Below are positions 1 through 11,561 of a stretch of 64,000 nt of DNA, piece by piece. The position numbers were made by a program, and so were the translations under genes. How positions within the stretch are numbered: position 1 is the first letter of the stretch; every line of letters begins with the position of its first letter. Location: the NCBI GenBank assembly GCA_015680685.1, contig MNCI01004661.1:789065-853064 (forward strand), written 5' to 3'. Origin of the DNA: Gnetum montanum (Eukaryota > Streptophyta > Gnetopsida > Gnetales > Gnetaceae). The notes under the pieces were generated by a model. It ran no database searches, had not been told where the DNA came from, and was given only the letters and a program-made list of their open reading frames with translations.

Positions 1-275
1 TAGAGCTATTAATCCCTATCAAAGAAAAATCTAAGTACATGACTATACCTCGAGAACCCTTCTACAAATAAGTAATTACAACCTTGGATCAACAAAATCA
101 ACCTTTGGAAGATCGAAACACTAATCTGTATGTTGGGCTTATTGAGGTTGAGCATAGAAAACATGTTGAAAATGACTATGTGAGTGGAATTACAAAAATA
201 AATCCCATCTCTCATGTAGATTCCATCCAATACTATCAAAGTTCTAGATAAGGGGAAGAAATCTATGGAGACACC

Positions 276-821
276 TTGCCTTATCAACAACACAATGGAT
301 TTCATCTAACTAATCCATCACCTTTAGAGGAAGATAAAGATGCAAGTAAAACCCTACCTCTTAAAACATTTGAAGGTGTGCTAAATTTTAACAACACATC
401 TATGGAACATTCTCTTAGAAAGGCTATATCCAATGACCCACCAAGACCTAAACCTATCAGTGAAACTTATACCAAAGAAAAACTTGATAGAAAAAAATCA
501 AGAAAGTTAAGAGTAGGTCTTGATTTTTATAATCTTAAGCATTGACAAATTGTTAAATAATGTCTTGACAAGAAGTATGTTGGTGAAGTATTTAAGATAG
601 AAGACCTAGTCTTGGAAAAAGTTAGAACATGTGACCAAGCAAATCTTCAAGGTATGTTCTCTCCTATTTAGTCAGGCCCATTCAAAATTAAAGATGTCAT
701 TGGCCCCAATGTGTATAAGGTTACTGATGTGCAAGGACATAGGTTACATAGAAATTTTAATGCATTTCATTTGAAGCATTTCTACTTAGGTGCCCCACAT
801 GGATACCTAGCAGATACTTAG
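276..821 (+). pseudogene. Tat/Athila-like pol remnant: integrase C-terminal tail
   Basis: One reading frame runs through this segment with several internal stops and ends at a TAG at 819-821. From about 600 it reads EDLVLEKV, then SGPFKIKDVIG, then YKVTDVQG and FHLKHFY. This is the order of the GPY/F-type tail of plant Ty3/gypsy integrases (a 'GDLVL' strand, a 'GPF/Y-V' strand, and a closing N-x-x-HLK-x-Y). The part from 276 to 545 is a lysine-rich stretch of the same frame that I could not place with certainty. The catalytic core is not in the window. With the polypurine tract near 2030, this is the 3' end of an element on the + strand whose front lies left of position 1. The tail assignment is fairly secure. 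The clade (Tat rather than Athila) is inferred. Confidence 0.55.
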
Positions 822-2024
822 TTGCATGCTTTCTTCCTCTTTTTCATGCATTTCATTTGTGTATAGTTGCATTTGCATGTTTTCTTTGCATTTCCATCAT
901 TTCTTTCATGGCATATTGTTTTGATTTTCTCTTTGCATATGATTTTAATAATCATTATGGTCTTTTGAGTTACTAAGCGTTGGGTCATCAGAGCACCATT
1001 GGAAAATAATGTTAGTATAATGCTTGATATAATATTTCTTAATAGTATTACATAAAATCTCTTTTATGCTATATATTTCAATAATGCTTTGATTCTTCCT
1101 GATCTTTTTCAAGGTTTTAGTTTCTGTAGTTATGTTGGATTATGGAGCATGAGATTTGTGCTAACTTATCATGTAATCATCATGATCATGTGAGTGTAGG
1201 ATAGGTGATGTTGGAGAATGGTTATCCATAATCACTAGGTGACCTTGGAAAACACCATTTTTCTTTCCAAAGCCTTAACCCCCAAGTGTGTTCATCTCCA
1301 CTTGAGAACCCTTAGCCACCCAAGAGACCTACTATGATGCCATCAAATTGTAATCAAAGGCACATGCACAAGGGTTGAACTGGACCATGGGAAAAGTTTC
1401 AAAAGGACTGTATTCATTGGTAGTTCAACTAATTGGCCAAACTCATGTTGGAATTCCTACCTTAAGAATGAAGTACACCATGAGCAAGTTTCCTAAAAAA
1501 AAAAGTAAAAATAAAAAATAATAAGAATGAGGACCATGTTCATTGGAAGTGTAATGAGTCCTTAAGTGTGATGGGATCTGGCAGCTATCCTCATCCTAAC
1601 CTCAATTTCCCCTTTTGAACCAATTTTCCAAAAAAAAAAAAAAGTCCCAAGGAAAAATTTGAAAGTTATGACTAGCCATAATCTAATATGAACCTGTCCT
1701 CCTCATTAAGTTTAGTATGCATGCTGTTGACTTTTACTTTGTAAGAATATTGGAAAAGAAATCATAATTATATTTTAATTATATATAGATATATGTAGTT
1801 AAAATAAATAAAATTACATATTTAGAGTCCAATTAAATAAGATGGTATGGTTTGGTTGGCCCACATTTATTTCTCTTTTGATTATATGGTTATTTTAATC
1901 ATGTTTAGATCAGTATAGTTCACTTTCAAGTTTTAATTGATCTATGCTTTATGTCATTTTGATTCTTTATCTCTTGCATTTTTTTAAATCTATGTGGTCT
2001 TGTTTCTTGCACTTTCATGCAATT
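822..2024 (+). other. 3' non-coding region of the left-hand gypsy element
   Basis: About 1.2 kb without a recognisable frame lies between the integrase tail and the polypurine tract. It is T-rich at first, then mixed, with A-runs near 1495 and 1631. A long untranslated 3' region before the PPT is common in Tat-lineage elements. I see no gene here. Confidence 0.35.
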
Positions 2025-2042
2025 AAAAGTTTGGGGGCTAAG
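2025..2042 (+). promoter_or_regulatory. Polypurine tract of the left-hand element
   Basis: AAAAGTTTGGGGGCTAAG is directly followed by TGTTGATG, which has the TG start expected of an LTR. AGTTTGGGGGC-type tracts are usual for Tat/Ogre elements. This would prime plus-strand DNA synthesis. Confidence 0.5.
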
Positions 2043-3260
2043 TGTTGATGTCAACCTCACCCATGCTAGGCATGGGGCCATGATTAACAAATTAATGTGG
2101 TAGAAATGCAAATACTTAGATAAACTGTTCAACACAAGAAGACTTAGATTTTCTTATATTTCAAATAAATTATAGGAGTGATACCTTGGATGGCTTAGAC
2201 ATATGTAAAGAAGATTAGATAATGAGTTTTTTTTTTTAAAAGAAAAAAAAAAGAAAAAAAAACTTATGTAACATTATTTCATGAAAGCCAAAGGAGGACC
2301 AAAATAGACATAAAAAATGATTAAACATGATTTTTTAAAAAAATTTGTAAAATAAATAAAAACACAGCTTTTCATAGAGATCAATGATAAAAAAAAGAAG
2401 GAATTGATATAGCTAGATAAATTATATTATGAGAGGGGGGAGAGTCTCTTTTAAGAGGGGGCTGTGGTTGCTAGGGGCTAAAGAAAAAAACTAGAAATAG
2501 TAGTTTCTCTTTCTTAGGGAAGAAGGGGGGCTAGGAAGGAGGTGGATTGGATCTTGGATGAACCAGGAGGATAGTTATGTATTTTTTTTTTGTTTTTTGT
2601 TTTTGTTTTAGGTATGCAAGTGATACATGAGTAGGATAGTCTCTCTACGCAGCATGTGGATTAGAGGCTTTCTCTCCCTATTGCCTACTTGTTGGCAATG
2701 CACACTACACATGGAAGCAGAAGATAATAGAAAATCCATAGGCAATGGTCTCTTTATTTTTTGTAGTGGATAGTAGCACATCAATGGCTAGGGCGTGTGT
2801 CATGTTGTGGTGGTCCTCCTAGCAACTACGGTGACCTCTTTCCTCCCTCCTGGGCTATTGCAGTGAACTAGCAGTGACAATGTAGATTCCTGCCAATGGC
2901 AGGCCATACAATGGTGGAGCCTCTCTTCTCCCGAGCTTCTCGATGGTGCAAGATCTAGCTTTTTCTTTGTCCTTCTTCAGGTGGTGGTCATAGTCTTCCT
3001 GTTCAACAAAGGACACCAGCGACAGTGTTCTTCATGACACACAAGGTTGGTGGAACGGCTAGACTAGGAAAAATTCACTTCTTTACTTATTGTATAAAAA
3101 AAAATTATTTAATTTTAATTTTATATTTCTTTTAGTTTATTATTTGCAAAAGGCCACATAGCCCTCTCCAACTGAGACTATTCTTGGGTTTTTGTACCCA
3201 TATGGGAGGTGCCCTAGGCAATAGTTTCCTAAAATGAGTTTTATTTCCTGGTGTTGGTGT
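2043..3260 (+). repeat. Candidate 3' LTR (right boundary not resolved)
   Basis: The segment starts with TG just after the polypurine tract. It contains purine/pyrimidine runs (2229-2262) and a GC-richer block at 2520-3060. Because the 5' LTR is outside the window, neither the end nor the target-site duplication can be fixed. The end near 3260 is only where the sequence character changes. No gene is visible. Confidence 0.3.
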
Positions 3261-4035
3261 GACCAAAATTCATGCATCAATAGCATCTCAAAAGACAAAT
3301 TTAAAGTTGAAATTTAGTGCTTCTTACAAAGAGAGAATGATAGGAAATGTATCAATAGCATGCTCATTAGGGTTTTTGCTAAAGTAAAGTTGCCAATAAA
3401 CTTTCATCGTATCATCATGACTAACACTACGGTTGCAATCAAAGGAAACAAGACTCTCCTAGAGCAATCTTGTTGCATTTTCCTTCTTATAATCGCCTTC
3501 ATAATCAAAATGCCAAAACACAATGCATGCACCATTGGCTATGCAATGCAAATAAAACTGGCCAAATGTGAGTGAGTAGGGGAAGTTTTGTTTAGAAAAG
3601 TCAAGCACAGAGACGGTGCACCAAGGTGAAAGCACAAGGCTACCATGATCTAAAGTAACCATAGTACTCATCTGAACCTCCACTCTGATAGGCGACATAA
3701 TGGAACATGCACTAGAATACTGGTTTGATTACCAGCAGATCCATAGTCAAAATAAGATGTTCCCTTTGCCTTGTGGCAGCCCTACCAATGATTGTGGCAT
3801 AGCATCCTCTATCAAACAATCACTCTGGCCTATCCAATTCTCTTCACTGTAAAACTTGAAAGCCTCATCGATGGGCTCCATGTCATAATCCTACATGGTT
3901 AAATTTTTCTAAAGCATCATAACCTTATCATCAGTAGCTAGTAAGCAAGTAATTGATTGCAAATTTACAAAATGTTAGGTTAGGCATGTTTGGTTGTTTG
4001 TTTGAGTGCCTGGACATTGAATGCATAAAGATAGT
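3261..4035. other. Unassigned sequence between two retroelements
   Basis: Both strands contain short open stretches, the longest at 3459-3698 on - and 3360-3575 on +. I could not match either to a family. A frame on - from about 3960 to 3250 is open apart from a few TAG/TAA codons and may be an old coding remnant. I do not assign a function. Confidence 0.3.
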
Positions 4036-4040
4036 ATTCA

Positions 4041-4605
4041 TGTAACAACGTTGTCCCTGGGAATGTTGTTCGACACCCCTGGAGTTTCCCCAAGCATATT
4101 CTAAATTGGGACGAAATTCAAGAGGAATACACCTCAGCCATCATAAGTCCTGAAACACATGCCAACAAATAATGTGTTAGTGTTAGCATGTCTCTTGAGT
4201 GGTGTTTCAAATTCAATATTCATGATATGATAATAAACTAGATGGCACTTTGTTGCTCCACTCATGTGGACACCATAGGGACTACTGGTTGAACTCTCCA
4301 GATTCATCACCATGTGTTGGTAGTTGGTTTCACACTCCAAAGAGCACACCCAACATCCCATAGCATGTCCCATGACACACCTAGTAAAAAAACTCCAACG
4401 TAGAGTTGAACTATGAAACCCTCCCAAGAAAGGTCCTACTGAGTGGGGTAATGAGGTAGGTCATAGCCTCCTCTTACTAATGCATGGAACTTCCATGCCA
4501 GTATGGTTCCAAAGACACAAGGAGTGGAGGATCCCTTGTGCCCCCACGACCCCCAAACCATGGGGGAGGTAGTAGGCCATCACCAACCCTGCTACCTCTC
4601 TCATA
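4041..4605 (-). repeat. 3' LTR of the chromovirus
   Basis: 565 bp, aligned end to end with 10267-10831. On + it begins TGTAACAACGTTGTCCC and ends CTCTCATA, where the sister copy has CTCTCACA, so one terminal base has mutated. The flanking duplication ATTCA is at 4036-4040. Confidence 0.88.
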
Positions 4606-4616
4606 ATCCTTCCCTG
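4606..4616 (-). promoter_or_regulatory. Polypurine tract of the chromovirus
   Basis: On the minus strand CAGGGAAGGAT lies immediately before the 3' LTR. It is the expected position and composition for the plus-strand primer. Confidence 0.6.
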
Positions 4617-5229
4617 AATAAAATGAGCGATGGCCTTGGAGTGTGGCCTAGGTAACCCATGAGGTAGCTACATCAAAACCTAGGAAGGATTTCATCAATT
4701 CTAAGGAAGTAAGCCCATGCTATTCTGAGTTAAGTTCAAAGAGGCCTTAGGTTCTAGAAGGTCCAATTGCTAGGGCCTAAGGCCATAAAGTATTTTTGTT
4801 GAACTTGACCATCTTCCTAAGATTTGGACTCCTTGTAGCATCCAACACCCAAGTCAAGAGCGTCACCCCTCAAGACTTGGCATGTCCATGCTTCCATACC
4901 TAGCCTAAAATGCAAGGCTATGGGACAATATTAGGTGGTCTATCATTGTGACATGATAGAACACACCGACCTAGGGATCTATGAGTTCCAGGGTGTCCCC
5001 TGACTCATTTGAAACCAAAGGTCTAGGGGTCTCAAGTTCAACATAGATCCTTTCTATTTGAAACTTAAGCCCCATCACCTATAGAGCACTTCAAAAGGCT
5101 CCAAGCACCTTCCTTCCCTATCTACAGTAGGCTTTCATAGGAATTCACTTCTAAATCCTACAAGGCACCACATGCCATGCCTCATCTAATTTTATTCATG
5201 GGAGGTTTCTCTATCCATCATCGAAGTAG

Positions 5230-6565
5230 CCAAGACAAAAGATTGATTGTTTGCTCCCAACAGAAGTCCAAGATCAAGTTTTCCTAGGACCTCAAACACT
5301 CCAGTGATTCCAAACTATCATCTAAGTTAGGATGGTGTTTCCAGTGAACAAAGAATTCCATTTTCAAATTTGCACCATGGCTAGTGGTCCGAATGTTTCA
5401 AATGCAGTCTACTCTCTTTCCTTGTATAGATTTTATACAAGGTTGCTCTTGGATCAAGAGACTTCTTTCTGAATATAGGAACCCATCTAGCAGTCGCTTC
5501 AGTATTGTGACATGAAAATTTGGATGGACTCGGTCCATATTGATAGGTAGCTAAATCTTATATGTCACAGGGTTAATTTTATCAATGATCTGGAAGGGAT
5601 CATCATACTATCTCATCATTTTGGAGGTAGTTCCCTATTTCAACTTAAACTAACGTGGGTCCAACTTTAAGAGAATTCAATCTTCCACCTTAAATTCATG
5701 GTGCTGGTGTTTTCGATCAACATACTTTTTCATTCATTGCACTACTCTCTCTAGATGATATTTTTCTATTTCAACATTTTCAAACCACACTTTCAAGAAT
5801 TCATCTGTTGAGGGATGCCAACCCTGCAACGAGCAGAGACCATATGAGGGGTAATGGACTACCTTTTCATTACCAGTTCTGCAGGAGAAAACCTAGTAGC
5901 TAATGACTTTTGGATGTTGTAACTTAGTTGGGCGATTCCTAACAGAATAGGCTAGTTCTTTTGGTCATTGCAACCATAGTGTCGAAGGTACTCTTCAAGT
6001 ACCCAATTCATTTGTTCTATTTGACCATCTATTTGTGGATGAAAACTTGTTGATAATTTGAGGGTGGTACCTATCATGCCAAACAAGGCTCGCTAGAAAG
6101 CACTTATGAATCAAGGATCTCAATCTAAGACAATGCTCATGGGTAACCCAAAATATCAAACAACCCTATGAAAATAGTATGCTATAGTTTCCTCAACTAT
6201 GCATTGTGATGGATAGGGAATGAATATGCCAAATTTGGAAACTTTTTCCACCACTACAATGATGTTGCTTAAGCCCTGAATATTTGGTAATCCTATGATG
6301 AAGTCCATAGACACTGTAGCCCATGGAAATGGAGGGATTTCCAAGGGCAACATAAGATCACTTGGATGCTTTGTAGAACCTTTATCCTACTAGCACACCT
6401 GACACTTCTAAATATAAGAAATCACATCCTAATACATTTTTAGCTAGAAGAAGGTTCTCTCAATGAGTGCCAAGGTTCTTTGCTATCCAATGTGCCCAAC
6501 CCACTATGTGTCATGGCATTCTCAGATTATTTCCTTACGTAGGCCATCCCAATATGGAATGCATA
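5230..6565 (-). pseudogene. Integrase and chromodomain remnant
   Basis: Read on - from high to low coordinates. A zinc-binding region (6360-6560) has an H-x-x-x-x-x-GH part and a CQVC pair. The catalytic core begins near 6310 with VSMDFIIGLP, which holds the first catalytic Asp, followed by VVVEKVSKF. The middle of the core shows FHPQIDGQIEQMN near 6030. The GPY/F tail at about 5480-5660 shows YDDPFQIIDKI and VHPNFHVTILK. From about 5400 a segment reads EFFVHWKHHP then DDSLES, which resembles the chromodomain pattern of an aromatic strand, then WK, then a W/S-E block. Numerous stops and frame changes show it is dead. Chromodomain identity is less sure than integrase. Confidence 0.75.
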
Positions 6566-6746
6566 TCTGATTATCACAGAACCAAAGTAGTCCATCCCTC
6601 ATTTTGAACTATGGTGCTCACCCAATTTCTATCAACTTCATTAAATTAATGACATGAGGATCCCTTTTTAAGCCATCTTGAATTCGAGCCAACAAAAATT
6701 TATCACATTAAACATGTGCAGTTTGTGGCCTAGTGATAGAAAAGAG

Positions 6747-7230
6747 CTATGATGTAGGTTGAGGACAATGGCTAAATGCATCTACCACCATGTTCTCCTT
6801 CCCAGGATGGTAGGTTAATTGTAAATTAAATTTAGATAACATGGCTAACCATTGGACCTGTTTGGGCCTTAGCTTCATTTGGTTCAGCAGATAGCTAGTG
6901 GCCAGATTATCCATCTTTATAAGGACACAACTTCCTAGCAAGTAGTGTCTCCATGCTCTTAAGAAATGGATAATAGAAAATGTTTCTTTTTCATGGACTG
7001 GCCACCTCTGCTCTACTTGATTTTGGGACTGATACGTGATAGGATGATCTTCCTATAACAACACGCCAACAATTTCATTCTCACTGGCATCAGTATGAAC
7101 CTTAAAGGGTTTCAAGAAATCAGGCAATGCCAACACCAGATGGGAGGTTAAAGCTTCTTTGATCCTACCGAAGGCTTGTTGATAATTTGAATCCCACTAC
7201 CATAGGACTTCTTTCTTTTGCAAATTGGTT
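6747..7230 (-). pseudogene. RNase H domain remnant
   Basis: On - the frame reads VHTDASENEIVGVLL (catalytic Asp in the TDAS motif) at about 7085-7115. It is followed by a glutamate-containing helix (EKETFSI) and finally TYHPGKENMVVDAFS, which corresponds to the 'PGKxNxVADALS' end of gypsy RNase H. The last 64 codons (6747-6941) are open. It follows RT directly, as in Ty3/gypsy pol. Confidence 0.75.
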
Positions 7231-7946
7231 AGGGGAGCAGCGATACTTGAGAAATTTTTGATGAATTTCTAATAGAAGCTAGCTAACTCCATGAACTATT
7301 TGACCTCATGAACATTAGTGGGAGTAGGCCATTGGTGCACAACCTCTACCTTCTTTAGATTTGTCTTTACCTACTCATACCTTACAAGATGTCCCAGAAA
7401 TTTTAGCTCCAAGGAGTAGAATTCACATTTCTCTTTCTTAATGTACAGCTAATTTTCTCATAGCTTCTCAAGGACCAACTACAGGTGGAGGGCATGTTCT
7501 TCCATTTTCTGGCAATATATCAAGATATCATCAAGATAGACAACCACAAATTTATCTATGAAGAGTTGAAATATCTCATTCATCAAGGTACAAAATGTAG
7601 CTAACGCATTGCAAAGCCCAAAGGGCATCATTGTCCACTTGTATGACCCTTACTAAGTTACAGATGCAGTTTTTTCTTCATCCCCTTCTACGATGCAAAC
7701 CTGATAGTACCCTTGTCAGAGCTCTAGCTAGGTGAAATACTAAACCCATGCCAATTGCTCGAACAAGTCTGAAATGAGTGGTATTGGGTACTGGTTCTTG
7801 ATAGTGTGTTTATTAAGCAACTTGTAATTGTAATAGAGATGTATCATTCCATCCTCCTTGGTGACAAATAGCATCAGTGCCCAATAAGGGGATTTTGAGG
7901 GATGAATGTATCCCTTGGACATCAAAATCTCAAGTTGCTTCTTCAA
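7231..7946 (-). pseudogene. Reverse transcriptase remnant
   Basis: On - the frame begins with KKQLEILMSKGYIHPSKSPY, then VTKEDG and KLLNKHTIKNQYPIPL, which are RT motifs of plant gypsy elements. Further on it reads MMPFGLCNA and the catalytic motif VVVYLDDILIY, with YLDD encoded at 7527-7538. Both aspartates of YLDD are intact. Stops at the YYQV region and elsewhere (TAG, TGA) break the frame. RT would copy the element's RNA into cDNA in the particle. The domain is essentially full length. Confidence 0.85.
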
Positions 7947-7970
7947 TTCCCCTAATTCTGGGCCTATTAA

Positions 7971-8222
7971 TCAATATGGCATTTGGATTGATGGGTCAGT
8001 ACATAGCTGCAATTCTATTTTATGATACATGACCCTCCAAGGCTGAAAAATTCCTAGTAATTCATGTGGCATCACATCTTTAAAATTATCTAGCACATGT
8101 GCTATGCATGGATCAATATTTGTTTGAGATCCACAAGCCTCAGAAGGATCACCCATTTGCATAGCTAGCAAAAATTTTCTTGTGGGATCCCTCACTAGAT
8201 TCTTTATCACCATTGGTGACAC
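7971..8222 (-). pseudogene. Protease-RT linker of the chromovirus
   Basis: 83 open codons on - containing VLDNFKDVMPHEL and MYHKIELQ. This is the conserved linker ('F-DVMP-ELP...DHxIEL') between protease and RT in chromoviruses. It sits just upstream of the RT block with one stop between. Confidence 0.65.
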
Positions 8223-8299
8223 AATCTAGGAGCTAGAGCCCTCATCTTTTTCAATCTATGCTTCATGAGTTTGAACTAGGAAAGGGGAGCTTTCATGTG

Positions 8300-8660
8300 A
8301 AATGAGGATCAGGTCTAAGTGTAGAGCCATAAAAAATTTCACCTTGTGTAAAAATTATTGTCCCAAAATAACCTAAAAGGAGTCCATATCTAGAATTGAA
8401 AAATCTAGAACTCCTTACCATGGGCCCACTTGAACTGGGACACTACGACACAACCCGATGGACTGAAGGGGTCTGAACTTGGCCAGTTTGTAGGAGGGTT
8501 GGACTGGTTCCATCTTTAGCTACAATTCTTTTACCATGGCTAGAACCATGTAATTGTGACTGGCCCCATTATCAATGAGGACAGTTATATGACTTAAGCT
8601 CATAGTGATTGAGGCCAATTGAACTTGATGTAAATTATCAAGATTAGGATTTTGGGAGTT
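8300..8660 (-). pseudogene. Aspartic protease remnant
   Basis: On - the frame reads TVLIDNGASHNYM, with the active-site triplet encoded around 8559-8579. The usual motif is LIDSGATHNF, so the catalytic Asp is kept but Ser has become Asn (a G-to-A change on the coding strand). Downstream VGPWWGVLDFSILDMDSF and VILG fit the second half of the fold. The enzyme would cleave the gag-pol polyprotein. Confidence 0.65.
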
Positions 8661-8789
8661 TCTAGCTCCTAACTTCTACGTAACCATGTCAGAAAACTCC
8701 ATCATAACCGCTAGCCTTCGTTGTTCCCCCGATGTTCTTCCATCTGTAATATGAAGGCATGGGTTAAGGAAATAATCGAGTGCCATCAG

Positions 8790-10122
8790 TTGTTTCCCTA
8801 GAGCCTACCCTTGTCTATTTTCAGTCCTTCCTGAACTCAGGGGATAATTTCTCACTAGGTGATTTCCTTAACACAAGAAGCATTGAATTGGACCCTTACA
8901 GGCACCTCCCATAAATTGTTTCTTCTTGGCCTCAGGTTGCCACTTGCTCCTTGTATCCTTAAATTTTTGTTGGGAGCCTTGGTTTCTTAGAGGACCACCC
9001 ATTGGGTGATTGCCTTGCTAAACCAATTTGAATGTGTTTACCCCTTTGATGGAACCTATATCTATTTTCTAAGATTAGGAGGGCATGACATGCTTTCCCT
9101 TCCCTTATTTGGCTTCATTGCCTTGAAGTCTAGAAAAGTGCCAACAACCATAATAGCCTTCAAGAGTGTGTTAATGCCTCTTCGACATAGTTCCATCTGC
9201 ACTCATGGATGTAACCAATTTACAAACTTGAAAAAGTGATCCCGATCTCCCATATTGAGAATCAGCAATATGAGTTCTTGGAAGCTATTGATATAATCTT
9301 TAGGCTTCCCTAAATGTTTTAGGATCTCTATCTTGGTTCTAGCTACCCATTCAAAGTACTTCGGATGGAACTGTTTGATTAGTGTTGCCTTAAATCTATC
9401 CCAAGTCTCTATCTTTTCTATAGAAATGCCCTTTCGTTAGGCACGAAGGAGGCTAAGCCACCATAGCTTAGCACTTATGATGAGAAACTGAGATGCTATG
9501 GAGACCTTTTGGGCTGTAGGAACACCCATGGTATTTAGGTACATCTCCACATCATGGAGGAAGGCATCAATTTTAGCATCATTTCTCTCACCATCATAAG
9601 AACTCGATTCTGTAGCTTTGATATGAGCAATTTCCATGGGCTCTTCTACCAAGCGTCTTGCCAAGGAGGATTTTCGGATGGCATTTCCAAATTTCAAATT
9701 CGATAGCTCCTAATTTACCCCCACTAGGGCATCCTCTAGAACTTTCACTTGACTAATTAGGTTCTCAACCAAAGATCTTTCATTTGTGCCTCTTCCAAGG
9801 ATCCAAATAGATCCTTGTAGAGGTTGATCATGCGATCCAGACAACCTTCCAAGATCGAAACCTTAGCCTCTGCCACTTTCACCTTGTCCTTGGAGCGAAG
9901 ATCCATCTTTTCTTGTGGTAAATCAACATCTCTAAGAATGTGATGGATCACATCCACATTTTCTAGTCTAGGGTAGGCTAAGGCCTCATCAATTACCTTG
10001 ACATGGTCCCATAAGCTTTGAAACTTAGTCTCATCTTGATCAAGTTCTGTCTCAACCTCAATCTCTGGGTTTACTTGATCATCAACCATGTCACTAGGTC
10101 CACCAGGCTCCATGTTGCCCAA
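8790..10122 (-). pseudogene. gag remnant of the chromovirus
   Basis: The start codon at 10122 lies about 130 bases inside the primer site. The first 121 codons (9757-10122) are acidic and coiled-coil-like. A second open block (9437-9697) reads SSSYDGERNDAKIDAFLHDV then VSIASQFLIISAKLWW, the core of the plant Retrotrans_gag domain ('YDGERdakkixxFL...DAKxWW'). Near 8830-8900 a zinc knuckle can still be seen as C-x2-C-x4-H-x4-Y, the last Cys replaced by Tyr and a stop inside it. Gag would form the particle and package RNA. Several frameshifts and stops. Confidence 0.75.
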
Positions 10123-10251
10123 GAGAGAGCTTTAGCACAAAGGCACACTCAAAGGAAGAGTGGCTAGCAAAATTTGAAAATTGAAACCTCACAAACCACA
10201 AACCCTCTTAAGTCTTTATTGAGAAATTTTTACTGGCAAATCAAACTGTGA

Positions 10252-10264
10252 GGCTCCGATACCA
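10252..10264 (-). promoter_or_regulatory. Primer binding site (initiator-Met tRNA type)
   Basis: On - the sequence is TGGTATCGGAGCC, two bases inside the 5' LTR. The usual plant initiator-Met site is TGGTATCAGAGCC, one base different. This fits a chromovirus. Confidence 0.8.
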
Positions 10265-10266
10265 CT

Positions 10267-10831
10267 TGTAACAATGTTGTCCCTGGGAATGTTGTTCGGC
10301 ACCCTTGGAGTTCCCCCAAGAAAATTCTGAATCAAGACAAAACTCAAGAGGAATACACCTCAACCATCATAAGTCCTGAAACGCATGCCAACAAACAATG
10401 TGTTAATGTAAGCATGTCTCCTAAGTAGTGTTTCAAATTCAATATTCGCGATATGCTAACAAGCTAGATAGTGCTCCCTTGCTCCACTCACGTGGACACC
10501 ACGAGGACTACTAGCTGAACCCTCCAAATTCATCACTGCATGCTGGTAGTTGGTATCATGCTCCAAAGAGCACACACAACATCCCATAGCATGTCCCATG
10601 ACACACCTGGTAAAAACACTCCAATGTAGTGTTGAACTACGCAACCCTCCCAAGCAAGGTCCTACTGAGTGGGGTAATGAGGTAGGTCGTTGCCTTCTCT
10701 TACTAATGCATGGAATTGCCATGCTAGTATGGTTCCGAAGACACAAGGAGCAGAGGACCCCTTGTGCCCCCATGGCCCCTGAACCGTGGGGGAGGTAGCA
10801 GGCCACCACCAACCCTACTACCTCTCTCACA
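10267..10831 (-). repeat. 5' LTR of the chromovirus
   Basis: 565 bp, sister of 4041-4605, ends TG...CA in element orientation and followed by the target duplication ATTCA at 10832-10836. Short open stretches inside it appear in both LTR copies and are not genes. Confidence 0.88.
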
Positions 10832-10836
10832 ATTCA

Positions 10837-11561
10837 TGTATGAACCTCAATGAATTGTACCTCTAAAATCCCACCAAGTTATACCTAGGAAATCAATCAG
10901 AAATTGGATGGTGTGCTAGGGTTTTCAATGATATGATAATTCATGTGTATAGAAAGTAAGATGTTAAGATATCCATAAACTAGAAACCAGAAATTTTTAT
11001 AATGTCCAGGAAATTACATTATTTAGGTGCAAGCTAAAAATGAGCCAAATAAAAAACCATGTTCTTCATCCACAATACTTTGTTTGCCCAATTTATACTC
11101 TTCTCTCCTTAAATTAATATAATTTTTTTCACCAATCAGATGATGATAGCTCATTCTTATTCTAGCCATCGGATTCCTTAATTGAATAGAAATTTTATAG
11201 AAGCATATAGCATATGTCTAGGTCTTAATCAGTAATAAGAATGATAAAAGAAAATTGAAAAGTTAAAAAGAAATTGCAAAAGAAAATAGAGAAACTTCAA
11301 TGAAATTAGAGAGGAAAACAAAAACTCATTTTCACCTTTATAACTTTTAAACTGATTGTTTTGTTTTAAATTAACCCTACTACATAATGTTTTCAGCCTC
11401 GATCAATTTTGGTAAAATCACAGAAAAGCAACTTTTTAAAATTTGAACATTCAGCAGCACTAGTAGTAGAAGTATTCTAATAACCAAACATGCCCTGAAG
11501 TAGTTTATGAACTGCACAACCATCTCATCTCACTACTCCATTGAAAAAAATAAACGAGCAC
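10837..11561. other. Spacer between chromovirus and host gene
   Basis: AT-rich sequence without a supported frame. It lies downstream of the F-box gene's stop codon, so the part next to 11561 probably holds that gene's 3' untranslated region. No other element recognised. Confidence 0.3.

Larger units (their letters stand above)
4041..10831 (-). mobile_element. Complete but dead Ty3/gypsy chromovirus
   Basis: Both ends are defined. There are two LTRs of 565 bp each (4041-4605 and 10267-10831), with ends TG...CA in the element's orientation, and a perfect 5-bp target duplication ATTCA at 4036-4040 and 10832-10836. On the minus strand the order is 5' LTR, primer site for initiator-Met tRNA, gag, protease, RT, RNase H, integrase, chromodomain, polypurine tract, 3' LTR. 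That is the Ty3/gypsy order, with the chromodomain that marks chromoviruses. All frames carry stops. The first ~240 bases of the two LTRs differ at roughly 15% of positions by eye, mostly transitions, so the insertion is old. Confidence 0.9.

Noticed and set aside
3459-3698. 79-codon open frame on - as a host gene exon
   Set aside because: No recognisable domain, no convincing splice partners, and it lies between two retroelements. Left as unassigned.
10456-10830. 124-codon open frame on - (and 82 codons on +) with Cys-rich text
   Set aside because: It lies wholly in the 5' LTR of the chromovirus, and the sister LTR (4134-4427) has a broken version of the same frame. Not a gene.
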